Positions 1 to 6,457 are shown, numbered from the stretch's first letter. The stretch is 8,407 nt of DNA from Pyrodictium delaneyi (GCA_015661645.1 DQVR01000097.1:1-8407); one strand, 5' to 3'. Translations and numbers: made by a program. The notes: generated by a model from the letters alone, not told the origin.

Positions 1-321
1 GACAAGTGCAAAGGTTGTGGCCTATGCGTTCCAGCGTGTCCTATAGGCGGCTCGGCCATACATGTTCTCCCGCGAGAGGAGTATGAGCGAAGGACCAAGA
101 ACTACAAGAATACTGGTATGAGCTACGATGAATACCTAAAACTAATACTGGAGACAGAGCATAGCGACCCGTTCAAGGCTACCTGGAGGACCGCGATAAA
201 TACTGACTATATCCAAAACATCAGGGGCATCGAGGAGGAGAAGATAACAACAGAGCTAGGCCCTAGCAGGGTTAGCGGAGGGCCAGCTAGCAGCAGCAAG
301 AGTGGAGACGTGAAGGCATGA
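1..321 (+). CDS. napG: NapG-like periplasmic ferredoxin, C-terminal part (5' end outside window)
   Basis: The reading frame is open from the left edge to a TGA at 319-321, giving 106 residues of the C-terminal end of a larger protein; no start is in the window. Residues 3-13 carry a complete [4Fe-4S] motif, C-x2-C-x2-C-x3-C-P (C3, C6, C9, C13), followed by SAIHVLPREEY. This resembles the last cluster of NapG/MauM-type ferredoxins. The rest is a charged tail ending in a Ser/Gly-rich stretch. In known Nap systems NapG is an exported four-cluster ferredoxin that takes electrons from NapH and passes them toward nitrate reductase. The gene just downstream is clearly NapH-like, 42 bases away on the same strand, which supports the NapG call. 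Another polyferredoxin paired with a NapH-like protein remains possible because only one cluster is visible. Confidence 0.72.
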   Translation, partial: DKCKGCGLCVPACPIGGSAIHVLPREEYERRTKNYKNTGMSYDEYLKLILETEHSDPFKATWRTAINTDYIQNIRGIEEEKITTELGPSRVSGGPASSSKSGDVKA

Positions 322-351
322 ATCTCCTGGAATCTCTTATAGAGGCTTGTA

Positions 352-357
352 GAGGTG
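352..357 (+). promoter_or_regulatory. Shine-Dalgarno site of the napH-like gene
   Basis: GAGGTG lies 6 bases before the ATG at 364. It matches the archaeal anti-Shine-Dalgarno end of 16S rRNA (core AGGAGGTGA) and fixes the start of the napH-like gene. Confidence 0.8.
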
Positions 358-363
358 GATTAA

Positions 364-1302
364 ATGCCTCTGCGTAGTAGGCTCGGCCGTAGGCTCTGGC
401 TTAATATCCGTGGCATACCACCCCGTGGCAAGTACACCATAGCTAGGAGGCTACTCCAGGCAGTAGTGCTTGGGCTTTTTGCCACGCAGCTGCTAGTTTC
501 TGGAGCGATTATAGAAGGAAGCCTCGCCTCTAGTAGAGTCTTCCGCTCAATACCTATGATGGATGTGTTTGCCTGGCTGGAGCAGGCGGCTGCAACACGT
601 AGCCCGACACTTGAGTCCGTTATAGCAGTGCTAGTTGTGTTTGCGCTCTACAGTGTCCTAGGCCGTTTCTTCTGTGGCTGGGTATGCCCAATGGATCTAC
701 TCTTCAGTCTGTTCGAGCGCAGGCTCTCGAGTCCGAGAGCGTCGCCGTTAACTAGGCCTCACAGTGCCGGGCCAATAGAGAAGGCTATACCGCTGGTAAT
801 GATAGTAGCCTACCTTGGGCTATCAGTGGTCCTCGGCCAGCCATTCTTCACAACAGTGTCGCCTGTAGCGGGGGCAACGAAGCTAGGCTCGATACTTGTC
901 GGCGTACTCTACAACATCCCGGGAGCCACTATAGGACTGGCTATGGCGTGGGCGACTATTACTGGCTTTGCGCTCATAGTAAACATAGTGGCCGAGTACG
1001 TGTTCGGCGTAAAGAGGTTCTGGTGTCGGTTCATTTGCCCTATAGGCGGCATATACGGCTACGTGATGAACCGCTATAGCCCGTTCCGTGTAAAGGTCGC
1101 AGATGTCGAGAAGTGCCGGGGCTGCAACCTCTGCAGCATGGCATGCCCAGTGAGCATAGACCTCATGGAATACATACACGCTGGGAGAGATGTAACAGAC
1201 TATAGGTGCTTCAAGTGTGGACGCTGTATTGAAGCGTGTCCACATGATGTATTGAGACTAGGCTTCAGCCTTAGGAGAACCAGTAACCAGAAAGGCAACT
1301 AG
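364..1302 (+). CDS. napH: NapH-like membrane quinol dehydrogenase ferredoxin
   Basis: This 312-residue membrane protein is complete and close to the usual NapH length (about 290). Four hydrophobic segments are visible, at roughly residues 30-50, 83-103, 140-160 and 187-212. Two CxxxCP motifs follow segments 2 and 4 (C104-GWV-C108-P and C221-RFI-C225-P); these are the NapH hallmark. Two cytoplasmic-type [4Fe-4S] motifs follow at C251/C254/C257/C261 and C282/C285/C288/C292. The stretch SLASSRVFRSIPMMDVF after segment 1 also fits NapH. In known systems NapH oxidises quinol and passes electrons to NapG, replacing the cytochrome NapC. It follows the NapG-like gene by 42 bases and is probably cotranscribed. 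The ATG at 364 has a good Shine-Dalgarno site. A related NosR/CcoG/MauN-type protein is the main alternative, less likely given the neighbours. Confidence 0.87.
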   Translation: MPLRSRLGRRLWLNIRGIPPRGKYTIARRLLQAVVLGLFATQLLVSGAIIEGSLASSRVFRSIPMMDVFAWLEQAAATRSPTLESVIAVLVVFALYSVLGRFFCGWVCPMDLLFSLFERRLSSPRASPLTRPHSAGPIEKAIPLVMIVAYLGLSVVLGQPFFTTVSPVAGATKLGSILVGVLYNIPGATIGLAMAWATITGFALIVNIVAEYVFGVKRFWCRFICPIGGIYGYVMNRYSPFRVKVADVEKCRGCNLCSMACPVSIDLMEYIHAGRDVTDYRCFKCGRCIEACPHDVLRLGFSLRRTSNQKGN

Positions 1303-1363
1303 AAACGCGGCAGCCTTCTTCAAGGCGGCCTCTATGATGTATCGTAAAAGAGCGTTGCATACC

Positions 1364-1371
1364 GTATATAG
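1364..1371 (+). promoter_or_regulatory. Candidate TATA box before the NapD-like gene
   Basis: GTATATAG in the 114-base gap after the napH-like gene would place transcription start near 1393, about 24 bases before the GTG at 1417. A second candidate, GGTATAACT at 1387-1395, would give an almost leaderless message. The gap also holds a short hairpin just after the napH stop (GCCTT at 1313-1317 pairing with AAGGC at 1322-1326). All of these are weak, and the small gene may simply be read through from napH. Confidence 0.25.
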
Positions 1372-1414
1372 GGCTACCTTGTAACCGGTATAACTGGGCC
1401 TAAGCGGAAACTGA

Positions 1415-1420
1415 AGGTGA
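1415..1420 (+). promoter_or_regulatory. Shine-Dalgarno match that may set a TTG start at 1429
   Basis: AGGTGA overlaps the upstream GTG candidate and sits 8 bases before TTG 1429-1431. It matches the archaeal anti-Shine-Dalgarno sequence exactly, so the shorter NapD-like product starting at 1429 is at least as plausible as the longer one. Confidence 0.45.
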
Positions 1421-1791
1421 GTGCTGGCTTGGCGTTCGCTGCAGGTTTCCTCCTCCTAGCCCCGCATTACCGTGATGAGCCTAAGAGGAGTGAGGTAAAG
1501 CAGCATCTGGAAAACCTCGGCTTCGAACTCTATGAGGTAGGCAAGCCGTCTTTCATAGTCTTCTACGTTGAGGCGCCCAGCCCTAAAGCCCTCGAGGATG
1601 TCATTAAGACTGCAGAGCAGCATGATGGTGTAGCTAAGGCTTATATAGCCTTCGGCTTCATGGCTGATGACACTGTTAAGGAGTGGATAAACGACGCGCT
1701 CGCTAGGGGCGAGCTAGAGTTGGACGAGACTACAAAAGAATATATACGAGGCATACTTGCTAAGATAGCTCCAGGCATGAAGTCCACTTAG
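1417..1791 (+). CDS. Small ferredoxin-fold protein, NapD-like nitrate reductase chaperone
   Basis: The frame encodes 124 residues with no cysteine motif. The order of predicted elements is strand (AFAAGFLLLAP, about 6-16), helix (RSEVKQHLENLG, 24-35), strand (FELYEVG), strand (SFIVFYVEA), helix (KALEDVIKTAEQHDG) and strand (VAKAYIAFGFM). That is the NapD fold. 'Hypervariable strand, helix, then VxxAYxxF' resembles NapD, which binds the Tat signal of NapA before cofactor loading. A 40-residue acidic helical tail makes it longer than typical NapD (80-110). Position after NapG/NapH-like genes on the same strand supports the call, but sequence similarity alone is modest. The start is uncertain: GTG at 1417 is used here, but a Shine-Dalgarno match AGGTGA (1415-1420) lies 8 bases before a TTG at 1429, which would remove four residues. 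The hydrophobic start is read as a strand, not a signal peptide. Confidence 0.55.
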   Translation: MSAGLAFAAGFLLLAPHYRDEPKRSEVKQHLENLGFELYEVGKPSFIVFYVEAPSPKALEDVIKTAEQHDGVAKAYIAFGFMADDTVKEWINDALARGELELDETTKEYIRGILAKIAPGMKST

Positions 1792-1834
1792 CCGCTTTGT
1801 AGTGGTTCAATCAACGGGACCTAGTTGTACCACC

Positions 1835-1899
1835 TTGGGTTCCAGGCAATTCCGCGTTCTTGTGTATTTCTTAACGCTGTTCGCCAAAGTTGAACCCAA
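1835..1899. repeat. Spaced inverted repeat before the aminopeptidase gene
   Basis: TTGGGTTC (1835-1842) and GAACCCAA (1892-1899) are perfect 8-base inverted copies separated by 49 bases. GGTTCAA at 1804-1810 is also complementary to TTGAACC at 1890-1896, so two left arms could compete for one right arm. The repeat lies in the 129-base gap before the ATG at 1921. It may be chance, a protein-binding site or an RNA fold in the leader; a weak AT-rich stretch between the arms (1861-1874) is the only promoter candidate seen. Confidence 0.35.
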
Positions 1900-1920
1900 A
1901 TCCATAGTGGGGGCTCAGCT

Positions 1921-3594
1921 ATGGGCTTACAGCAGCTTCTCCAGGAAACCGCCAGAGTAGCGGACGGGCTCCGGGCCTTCGAGCTTGTTTCGCTTCTCTC
2001 AAGGCTGCATCGTGTCCAGGGTAGTAGCGAGGTAGTAGTAGCTGCTGAGCATGTGGCCCAGCTTATGGGGGAGCTAGGCATAGAGACTAGGCTAGAGACT
2101 CTCCGGGGTCCACTAGGGCTCTACGAGTACTGGGGCTTCTGGGAGCCCAGGGGCTGGCGGCTCTACTCAGCTACGCTGGAGAGGAGACGGAGCGACGGAA
2201 GCTGGGAAACAGTCGCGTCGAGCCATAAGACCCCGCTTGTGGCTGTTGTGCACTCGCCGCCTGGCAGTGTAGAGGGAGAGGCTAGGCTAGTGGGCAGCCC
2301 CGATAGCTACCAGGGCGAGCCGTTGCCAATAGTATCAAGCCTGGTGTGGGAGACGTACTACCGTCTTGTTGAGGCTGGTGCAGAGGCGGTAATAGCGTTC
2401 CATGAGGGGCCTGGTGTAAGGTACTGGGGGCTCTACCCGCCGTTCTTCCAGGAGCCCCCGAACGCGCCGGCGCTGAGCATCGAGTGGGAAAAGGCGCTCT
2501 GGCTAAACCGCGAGAGGATACGGATACGCGTAGAAGCCGAGTACCATACAATGCCGGAGACACCAGTGCTGCTAGCCCGTGTTGGAAGCGACAGCGGCCA
2601 TGCAGTGCTGTTAACGGCACACATATGCCACCCGAGTCCCGGCGCTCATGATAACGCTAGTGGCGTCGCTGTGCTCGTCGAGGTAATGGCAGCGCTCAAG
2701 GCCATGGAGAACCGGCTGAGAGACACGGGTATCTCGGTTATAGCGGTCGCATCGCCCGAGTGGACAGGGCTTGCAGCAGCCTTTACCCAAGGTCTGCTAG
2801 AGCCTTCAAGCCTCATGGCCGCGCTGAGCATAGACATGGTCGGTGCACGGCTAGACTCTACGGGCGGTGTGCTCCACCTCATAGGGAGCCCGCTCCCGCT
2901 GGCGTCTCCGCTAGACCCGGTGTTAGATGCGGCTATTGCAGCAAGCATAGAGGGGCCCTACACCGGTCTAAAGAGCTACGAGTGGGGAAGCGACCATGAC
3001 GTAGCAATAGGAGTGGGTGTGCCGGGCTCGCTGCTCAATGAGTGGCCTGACCGATACTACCATACAAGCCTCGATACGCCGGACAACCTGTCACCGCAGC
3101 GGCTAGCAGCCATAGCCGGAGCTATAGCTGGCGCCGTAGTAGCTCTCGGAGAGAGGCTAGAGCATGCAATAGAGGCGGCAAAGGCCAGCACCAGCCTCTA
3201 TGTCTACAGGGCGCTGCTATCAGATGTGGCTCTGGAAGGCGACGCTCGGGAGGCAGCTGTCAAGCTGGTAGAGTACTCCAGAGCGTACCTCGACGCTATC
3301 CGCCGCGCGGTGAAGAAGGGCGAGCAGGAACAGCCGTGGAGCCGTGACATAGATGCAGCGGTTAGGCCGCCTATAACCCGGACCTACCTCTACCTGCGCG
3401 GCGGCGAGGCTGGCAAGAAGATGCTGGCGCTCGGGGAGCGGGAGAGAAGCGGTGCCAAGGCTATGATGATTATCGCCGCGGCTACTGGTAGCATGGAGAT
3501 AGCCAAGCTATACTATCAGATGAAGACCGGTAGGCAGCCTAGCGGAGAACTGGTAGAACTCGTGGAGAGAATACTAGTCATGGGCCGCGGCTAG
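1921..3594 (+). CDS. M28-type zinc aminopeptidase, DUF4910-like
   Basis: This 557-residue protein has the layout of large archaeal M28/DUF4910 peptidases: an N-terminal helical part (1-60), an inserted domain carrying PLVAVVHSP and the 'E-A-V-I-A-F' strand (about 105-200), the catalytic core (230-400), and a helical C-terminal domain (400-557). The metal-site motifs are in order: H234 in AHICHP, D244 in GAHDNASG, E280 in SPEWTG, D305 in SIDMVG and H381 in YYHTSLDT, with SDHD at 357-360. HICHP followed by xxDNxSG is typical of the DUF4910 branch. The usual M28 Glu-Glu pair is a single Glu here (E280-W281). No signal peptide or membrane segment is seen, so it is probably cytosolic. The ATG at 1921 is the first start after an in-frame stop at 1891-1893; the only ribosome-site candidate is a G-rich run (1907-1913). 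The exact substrate is unknown. It ends tail-to-tail against the deacetylase gene. Confidence 0.82.
   Translation: MGLQQLLQETARVADGLRAFELVSLLSRLHRVQGSSEVVVAAEHVAQLMGELGIETRLETLRGPLGLYEYWGFWEPRGWRLYSATLERRRSDGSWETVASSHKTPLVAVVHSPPGSVEGEARLVGSPDSYQGEPLPIVSSLVWETYYRLVEAGAEAVIAFHEGPGVRYWGLYPPFFQEPPNAPALSIEWEKALWLNRERIRIRVEAEYHTMPETPVLLARVGSDSGHAVLLTAHICHPSPGAHDNASGVAVLVEVMAALKAMENRLRDTGISVIAVASPEWTGLAAAFTQGLLEPSSLMAALSIDMVGARLDSTGGVLHLIGSPLPLASPLDPVLDAAIAASIEGPYTGLKSYEWGSDHDVAIGVGVPGSLLNEWPDRYYHTSLDTPDNLSPQRLAAIAGAIAGAVVALGERLEHAIEAAKASTSLYVYRALLSDVALEGDAREAAVKLVEYSRAYLDAIRRAVKKGEQEQPWSRDIDAAVRPPITRTYLYLRGGEAGKKMLALGERERSGAKAMMIIAAATGSMEIAKLYYQMKTGRQPSGELVELVERILVMGRG
3591..3594. other. CTAG shared by two convergent stop codons
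   Basis: The palindrome CTAG supplies TAG (3592-3594) to the plus-strand aminopeptidase and TAG (complement of 3591-3593) to the minus-strand deacetylase. There is no space between the genes, so any terminator of either transcript must lie inside the other gene. Confidence 0.9.
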
Positions 3595-4325
3595 CACTCA
3601 ACGCTATAGCCTAGCCGCCTAGCTGCCTTGCAGACGGTGGTAATAGTGTAGCCGTTTCCGCGTAGGAAGCGTATCAGCCTCCTTAAGAGGTCTAGGGCGG
3701 CATCCCCAGTATTGAAGCGGCAATCGAGCCGAATAGGAGCGCTACGCATGTCAACGTACTCCCAGGGATGAGAGAAGTATACCAGCGGCGGTGCTAACGC
3801 ATTGTGAATAAGCCGCTGTAGCCGCCAGGGTAGACGTAGTACCGAAGAAGTGACGGAAACTGGCAGGCGTACAAGCCCTCCAGCCGTCCTCGCTCCTCGT
3901 GGAAACGGCGGCTTGTACCTAGCTAGGGAAGAGTCCACAACGTAGCCTAGCTTCTCGAGCACTGGTAGTAGCTCGCCAGGAAGCTGTAGATTCGGTGCAC
4001 GGAAGGAGCGTATGCTGCTGTACCTACGCAACACTGCGGTAGCCTTCTCCAGGAAGCGGCGTGCCTCAGAAGGACTGAGCTTATCGAGACGCTCGTGCAT
4101 GTAGCCATGGGATCCGAGCTCGTGCCCCTCATCTATAACCCGGCGGACTAGACTAGGGAACTTCCTCGCCATTTCCGCGGTGAAGAAAAACGTGGCCTTG
4201 GCGCCCTCCTCGGAGAGCATGTCTAGGATGCGCGGTAGTCCCTCCTCCATGCCCCGGGTAGAAGCCAGGTAAGGTGGGCAGTCCTGCTCAACATCGAAAC
4301 TCAGCACAGCTATTCTTGGTGTCAA
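3591..4325 (-). CDS. NodB-type polysaccharide deacetylase (CE4 family)
   Basis: This 244-residue protein contains the CE4 motifs in order: SFDVEQD (9-15; D11 as the expected catalytic base, with E13/D15 nearby), HELGSHGYMH (68-77; H73 and H77 the expected metal ligands), RSFRAPN (106-112; R109) and YFSHPWEY (183-190; H186 the expected catalytic His). The FDVE-type first motif, in place of TFDDG, and the SHGYxHxxL second motif place it in the PuuE/DUF3473-like branch. CE4 enzymes remove N-acetyl or related groups from sugars. No signal peptide is visible, so a cytoplasmic substrate such as a lipid-linked or nucleotide sugar is likely. The start is TTG at 4325, overlapping the TGA of the glycosyltransferase (TTGA). 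A GGTGG (4334-4338, minus strand) lies 8 bases upstream. Starting later would cut the first catalytic strand. Last gene of the operon. Confidence 0.85.
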   Translation of the reverse strand: MTPRIAVLSFDVEQDCPPYLASTRGMEEGLPRILDMLSEEGAKATFFFTAEMARKFPSLVRRVIDEGHELGSHGYMHERLDKLSPSEARRFLEKATAVLRRYSSIRSFRAPNLQLPGELLPVLEKLGYVVDSSLARYKPPFPRGARTAGGLVRLPVSVTSSVLRLPWRLQRLIHNALAPPLVYFSHPWEYVDMRSAPIRLDCRFNTGDAALDLLRRLIRFLRGNGYTITTVCKAARRLGYSVEC

Positions 4326-5536
4326 CCTTTAATCCACCGCCACAGACTGTATAAAAGATAACGCTTATCGCTCCCGGAGGCAGCGTCTATCGTAGCACGG
4401 TATATTTCTAGTATACTCTGAGCCACCCTATCCCACGAGAAATGTTTTGCCACGTGTAATGGGGCGTTCTGCGATAGTCTTGCATGTAGGTCGTCGTCGA
4501 GAGCTAGCTCTGCTATCCTGGCTGCAGCCTCCTCATCGCTATCTACGAGGAACCCTGTAACCTGGTCGGCTATAGCATCGCTTACACCGCTCTCGCGGAA
4601 TCCGATAGCGGGGACACCGCAAGCCATAGACTCGAGAGCAGTTATAGAGAAAGCCTCAAGCCGGGCGGGCACTATAGCGACGTCAGCAGCCCAGTATATC
4701 TCGCGCAGGTGCTGCCTCTCAACGAAGCCGAGGATAGCTATACTTGTATGACGTGAGTGTCTACGTGCCTCCTCCCTCACAAAGCTTGCTAATGGTCCGT
4801 CCCCGACTATGAGTACATGGAGATGTTTCCCGGCGCGTCTGGCGGCCTCCTCGACTATTCTGGGCACGGCGTGCATTCTCTTACGCCTTGTGAACCTTCC
4901 AACAGCTACTACGGTGAACCGGTCTTCAGGTATTCCTAGCCTCCTCCGAGCCCGGGTCTTCTCCTCGTCCTCAGGAGGTCTCCAGAAAGACGGATCAACG
5001 GCATTTGGGACAATGTATATCGGGTGTCCATTTACGTTGAGGAGCCTTCGCGAATCTTCGGCTACCTTACGGCTTACCGCTATGTATGCATCTACACGCC
5101 TAAGAAGACGGCGGAGAACGTAGACTATGGGGATCGCCGAGTAGCGCCAGCTAAAGAGCGAATGATTTGTTGCTACGACTGGTACGCCGCGAATACCTCT
5201 AGAAAGGTTGGCTATAGCTATAGCCAGAGGAGAATATATGCTGTGAATATGCGTAATGTCGAAGCCAACCTCCTTGTATATACGGTTAGCTTCTATGAGC
5301 GAACCAGCACCAAGGCTTACATGAGCCGACTTTACGTAGAATGTCCCCCTAAGCCGGTGGACCGGGTAAGGGAAGGAGTCCTTGTAAGGTTTAAGCACCC
5401 TATAATCGTGGGTAAAGACGTGGGGCTCGTGCCCCATCCTCTGCAGAGCAAGTGCCAGCTCATGTATGTGGGTCTCTATGCCGCCTACCTTGGGGTAAAA
5501 CCAGTCCGACGCCAGCGCGATTTTAAGAGAGTCCAA
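4322..5536 (-). CDS. Family 4 glycosyltransferase, PIG-A-like
   Basis: This 404-residue GT-B fold enzyme is of normal GT4 length. The N-terminal domain opens with ALASDWFYPKVGGIETHI (8-24; acceptor-side GGIE loop) and includes GVPVVATNHSLF (117-128), which resembles PIG-A. The C-terminal donor domain has VPNAVD (176-181), VAVGRFTRRKR (210-220), VGDG (244-247) and the retaining E-x7-E motif, E294 and E302 in EAFSITALE. PIG-A-type enzymes move GlcNAc from UDP-GlcNAc to a lipid on the cytosolic side; the sugar and acceptor here are inferred, not shown. The C-terminal tail (KRYLLYSLWRWIKG) is amphipathic and could touch the membrane. The start is TTG at 5536, with GGAGG 9 bases upstream; it overlaps the end of the membrane-protein gene by 52 bases, and a later start would lose the first strand. 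Sucrose/mannosyl-type GT4 activities are alternatives. Confidence 0.87.
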   Translation of the reverse strand: MDSLKIALASDWFYPKVGGIETHIHELALALQRMGHEPHVFTHDYRVLKPYKDSFPYPVHRLRGTFYVKSAHVSLGAGSLIEANRIYKEVGFDITHIHSIYSPLAIAIANLSRGIRGVPVVATNHSLFSWRYSAIPIVYVLRRLLRRVDAYIAVSRKVAEDSRRLLNVNGHPIYIVPNAVDPSFWRPPEDEEKTRARRRLGIPEDRFTVVAVGRFTRRKRMHAVPRIVEEAARRAGKHLHVLIVGDGPLASFVREEARRHSRHTSIAILGFVERQHLREIYWAADVAIVPARLEAFSITALESMACGVPAIGFRESGVSDAIADQVTGFLVDSDEEAAARIAELALDDDLHARLSQNAPLHVAKHFSWDRVAQSILEIYRATIDAASGSDKRYLLYSLWRWIKG

Positions 5537-6402
5537 GCTTGTGGGCCTCCGCCGATGACCACCACGAGGAGTCCAATTAGCGATGCGAAACCATAGGAGA
5601 TAAGTCTCTCTATCATAACTAGAGCAAGAGCCACACTAGGCTTGGCACCTAGAGCCACGAAGACCGCTGTAAGTCCACCCTCTACTATGCCAAGGCCTCC
5701 GGGAGTGATAGCTAGTATGCCGACAACGAGGTACATTACTGATGCTAGGGCGAAGCGGAGTAGTGGTGCTTTCCAGCCAACAGCTAATGCAGCTGCGTAC
5801 AGCCTAAGAATGTCAAATACCCACACCAGAGCGCTAAGAGCAATAGTAGCGGCAAAGAGGCCTTTATTGCTTATGAGCCTTCTAACTGAAGCCTCAGTGT
5901 CCAGCTGGTCGTCGAAGTCGAGCCTCTTAGCTGCTATGGTAAGTATTCTATCCCAGTACTTTACCCCGACTATAGTGGCTATTACTATCAGCACAGACCC
6001 GAGGAGAACGCTGAGAGGTCTATTACCCGAGAGAAGCGCCTCAGAAATGGATACAAAAGCTAACGCTATAACTGGTATGGATTCGCATATGCGCTCGAAT
6101 GCCACGGTATTGAGCAGCTTTACCAGCGGTGCACCCGTCTTCACATAAGCATATAGTATCCTCATGAGTTCGCCGCCGGCCCGGGCGCTTGGAGTGATAT
6201 TGTTAACCAGTATAGACGCTAGATACGCCGCCATAGAGTCCCGGAGTCGTAGCCCTACTCCGGCTCGCTGGAGTACAATCACCCAGCGGACAGCATATAT
6301 GAGAACAGACACGAAGTAGAGTAGTAATGCAAGCAAGATATACTTTGCATCAGCCTCGGCGAGGAGCTTGAGAGAGCCCCGGATCCAGCCTAGTGTCTCC
6401 AG
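5485..6402 (-). CDS. UPF0104 / LPG-synthase-TM flippase-like membrane protein
   Basis: The product is a polytopic membrane protein with about seven to eight hydrophobic segments. Family signatures are LVNNITPSARAGGELMRIL and FERICE in the first half and PGGLGIVEGGLTAVF near the C-terminus. These match the LPG_synthase_TM family, which includes the flippase part of MprF and archaeal membrane proteins near glycosyltransferases. It may move or handle a glycolipid, but no substrate is known. The start is unusual. The frame is open back to a TGA at 6409-6411, and the residues before TTG 6336 (TLGWIRGSLKLLAEADAKYI) look like the normal family N-terminus. The only upstream start-like codon is CTG at 6400-6402, 6 bases after GGTGA; that gives 305 residues. 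TTG 6336 would give 283 and would cut into the first membrane helix. First gene of the operon. Confidence 0.83.
   Translation of the reverse strand: METLGWIRGSLKLLAEADAKYILLALLLYFVSVLIYAVRWVIVLQRAGVGLRLRDSMAAYLASILVNNITPSARAGGELMRILYAYVKTGAPLVKLLNTVAFERICESIPVIALAFVSISEALLSGNRPLSVLLGSVLIVIATIVGVKYWDRILTIAAKRLDFDDQLDTEASVRRLISNKGLFAATIALSALVWVFDILRLYAAALAVGWKAPLLRFALASVMYLVVGILAITPGGLGIVEGGLTAVFVALGAKPSVALALVMIERLISYGFASLIGLLVVVIGGGPQAWTLLKSRWRRTGFTPR
5546..5550 (-). promoter_or_regulatory. Shine-Dalgarno site of the glycosyltransferase gene
   Basis: GGAGG on the minus strand (5550 to 5546) is 9 bases before the TTG at 5536. It lies inside the 3' end of the preceding membrane-protein gene and supports both the TTG start and the 52-base gene overlap. 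Confidence 0.7.
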
Positions 6403-6408
6403 GGCATT

Positions 6409-6413
6409 TCACC
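6409..6413 (-). promoter_or_regulatory. Shine-Dalgarno site before the flippase-like gene
   Basis: GGTGA on the minus strand (6413 to 6409) has 6-base spacing to the in-frame CTG at 6402, but only 1 base to an out-of-frame ATG at 6407 that ends after five codons. It therefore favours initiation at CTG. Confidence 0.45.
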
Positions 6414-6457
6414 GCTACGTCCCTTTACATGCTCATTAAGGCCATGCAGTAAGAACC

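Noticed and set aside
883..1245. 120-codon minus-strand open frame inside napH
   Set aside because: It lies opposite the iron-sulphur motifs of NapH, with no ribosome site or recognisable domain.
1468..1480. GTGATGA resembling a C box of a guide RNA
   Set aside because: It lies inside the NapD-like coding frame and no paired D box is found at normal spacing.
1821..2081. 86-codon minus-strand open frame covering the aminopeptidase start
   Set aside because: Low-complexity translation, antisense to a conserved gene start.
5024..5596. 190-codon plus-strand open frame opposite the glycosyltransferase
   Set aside because: It is antisense to a gene with clear GT4 motifs over its whole length, and its translation shows no family features.
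5642..6148. 168-codon plus-strand open frame opposite the membrane-protein gene
   Set aside because: It is a Ser/Thr/Ala-rich shadow of the hydrophobic codons on the minus strand; the minus-strand protein has recognised family motifs.
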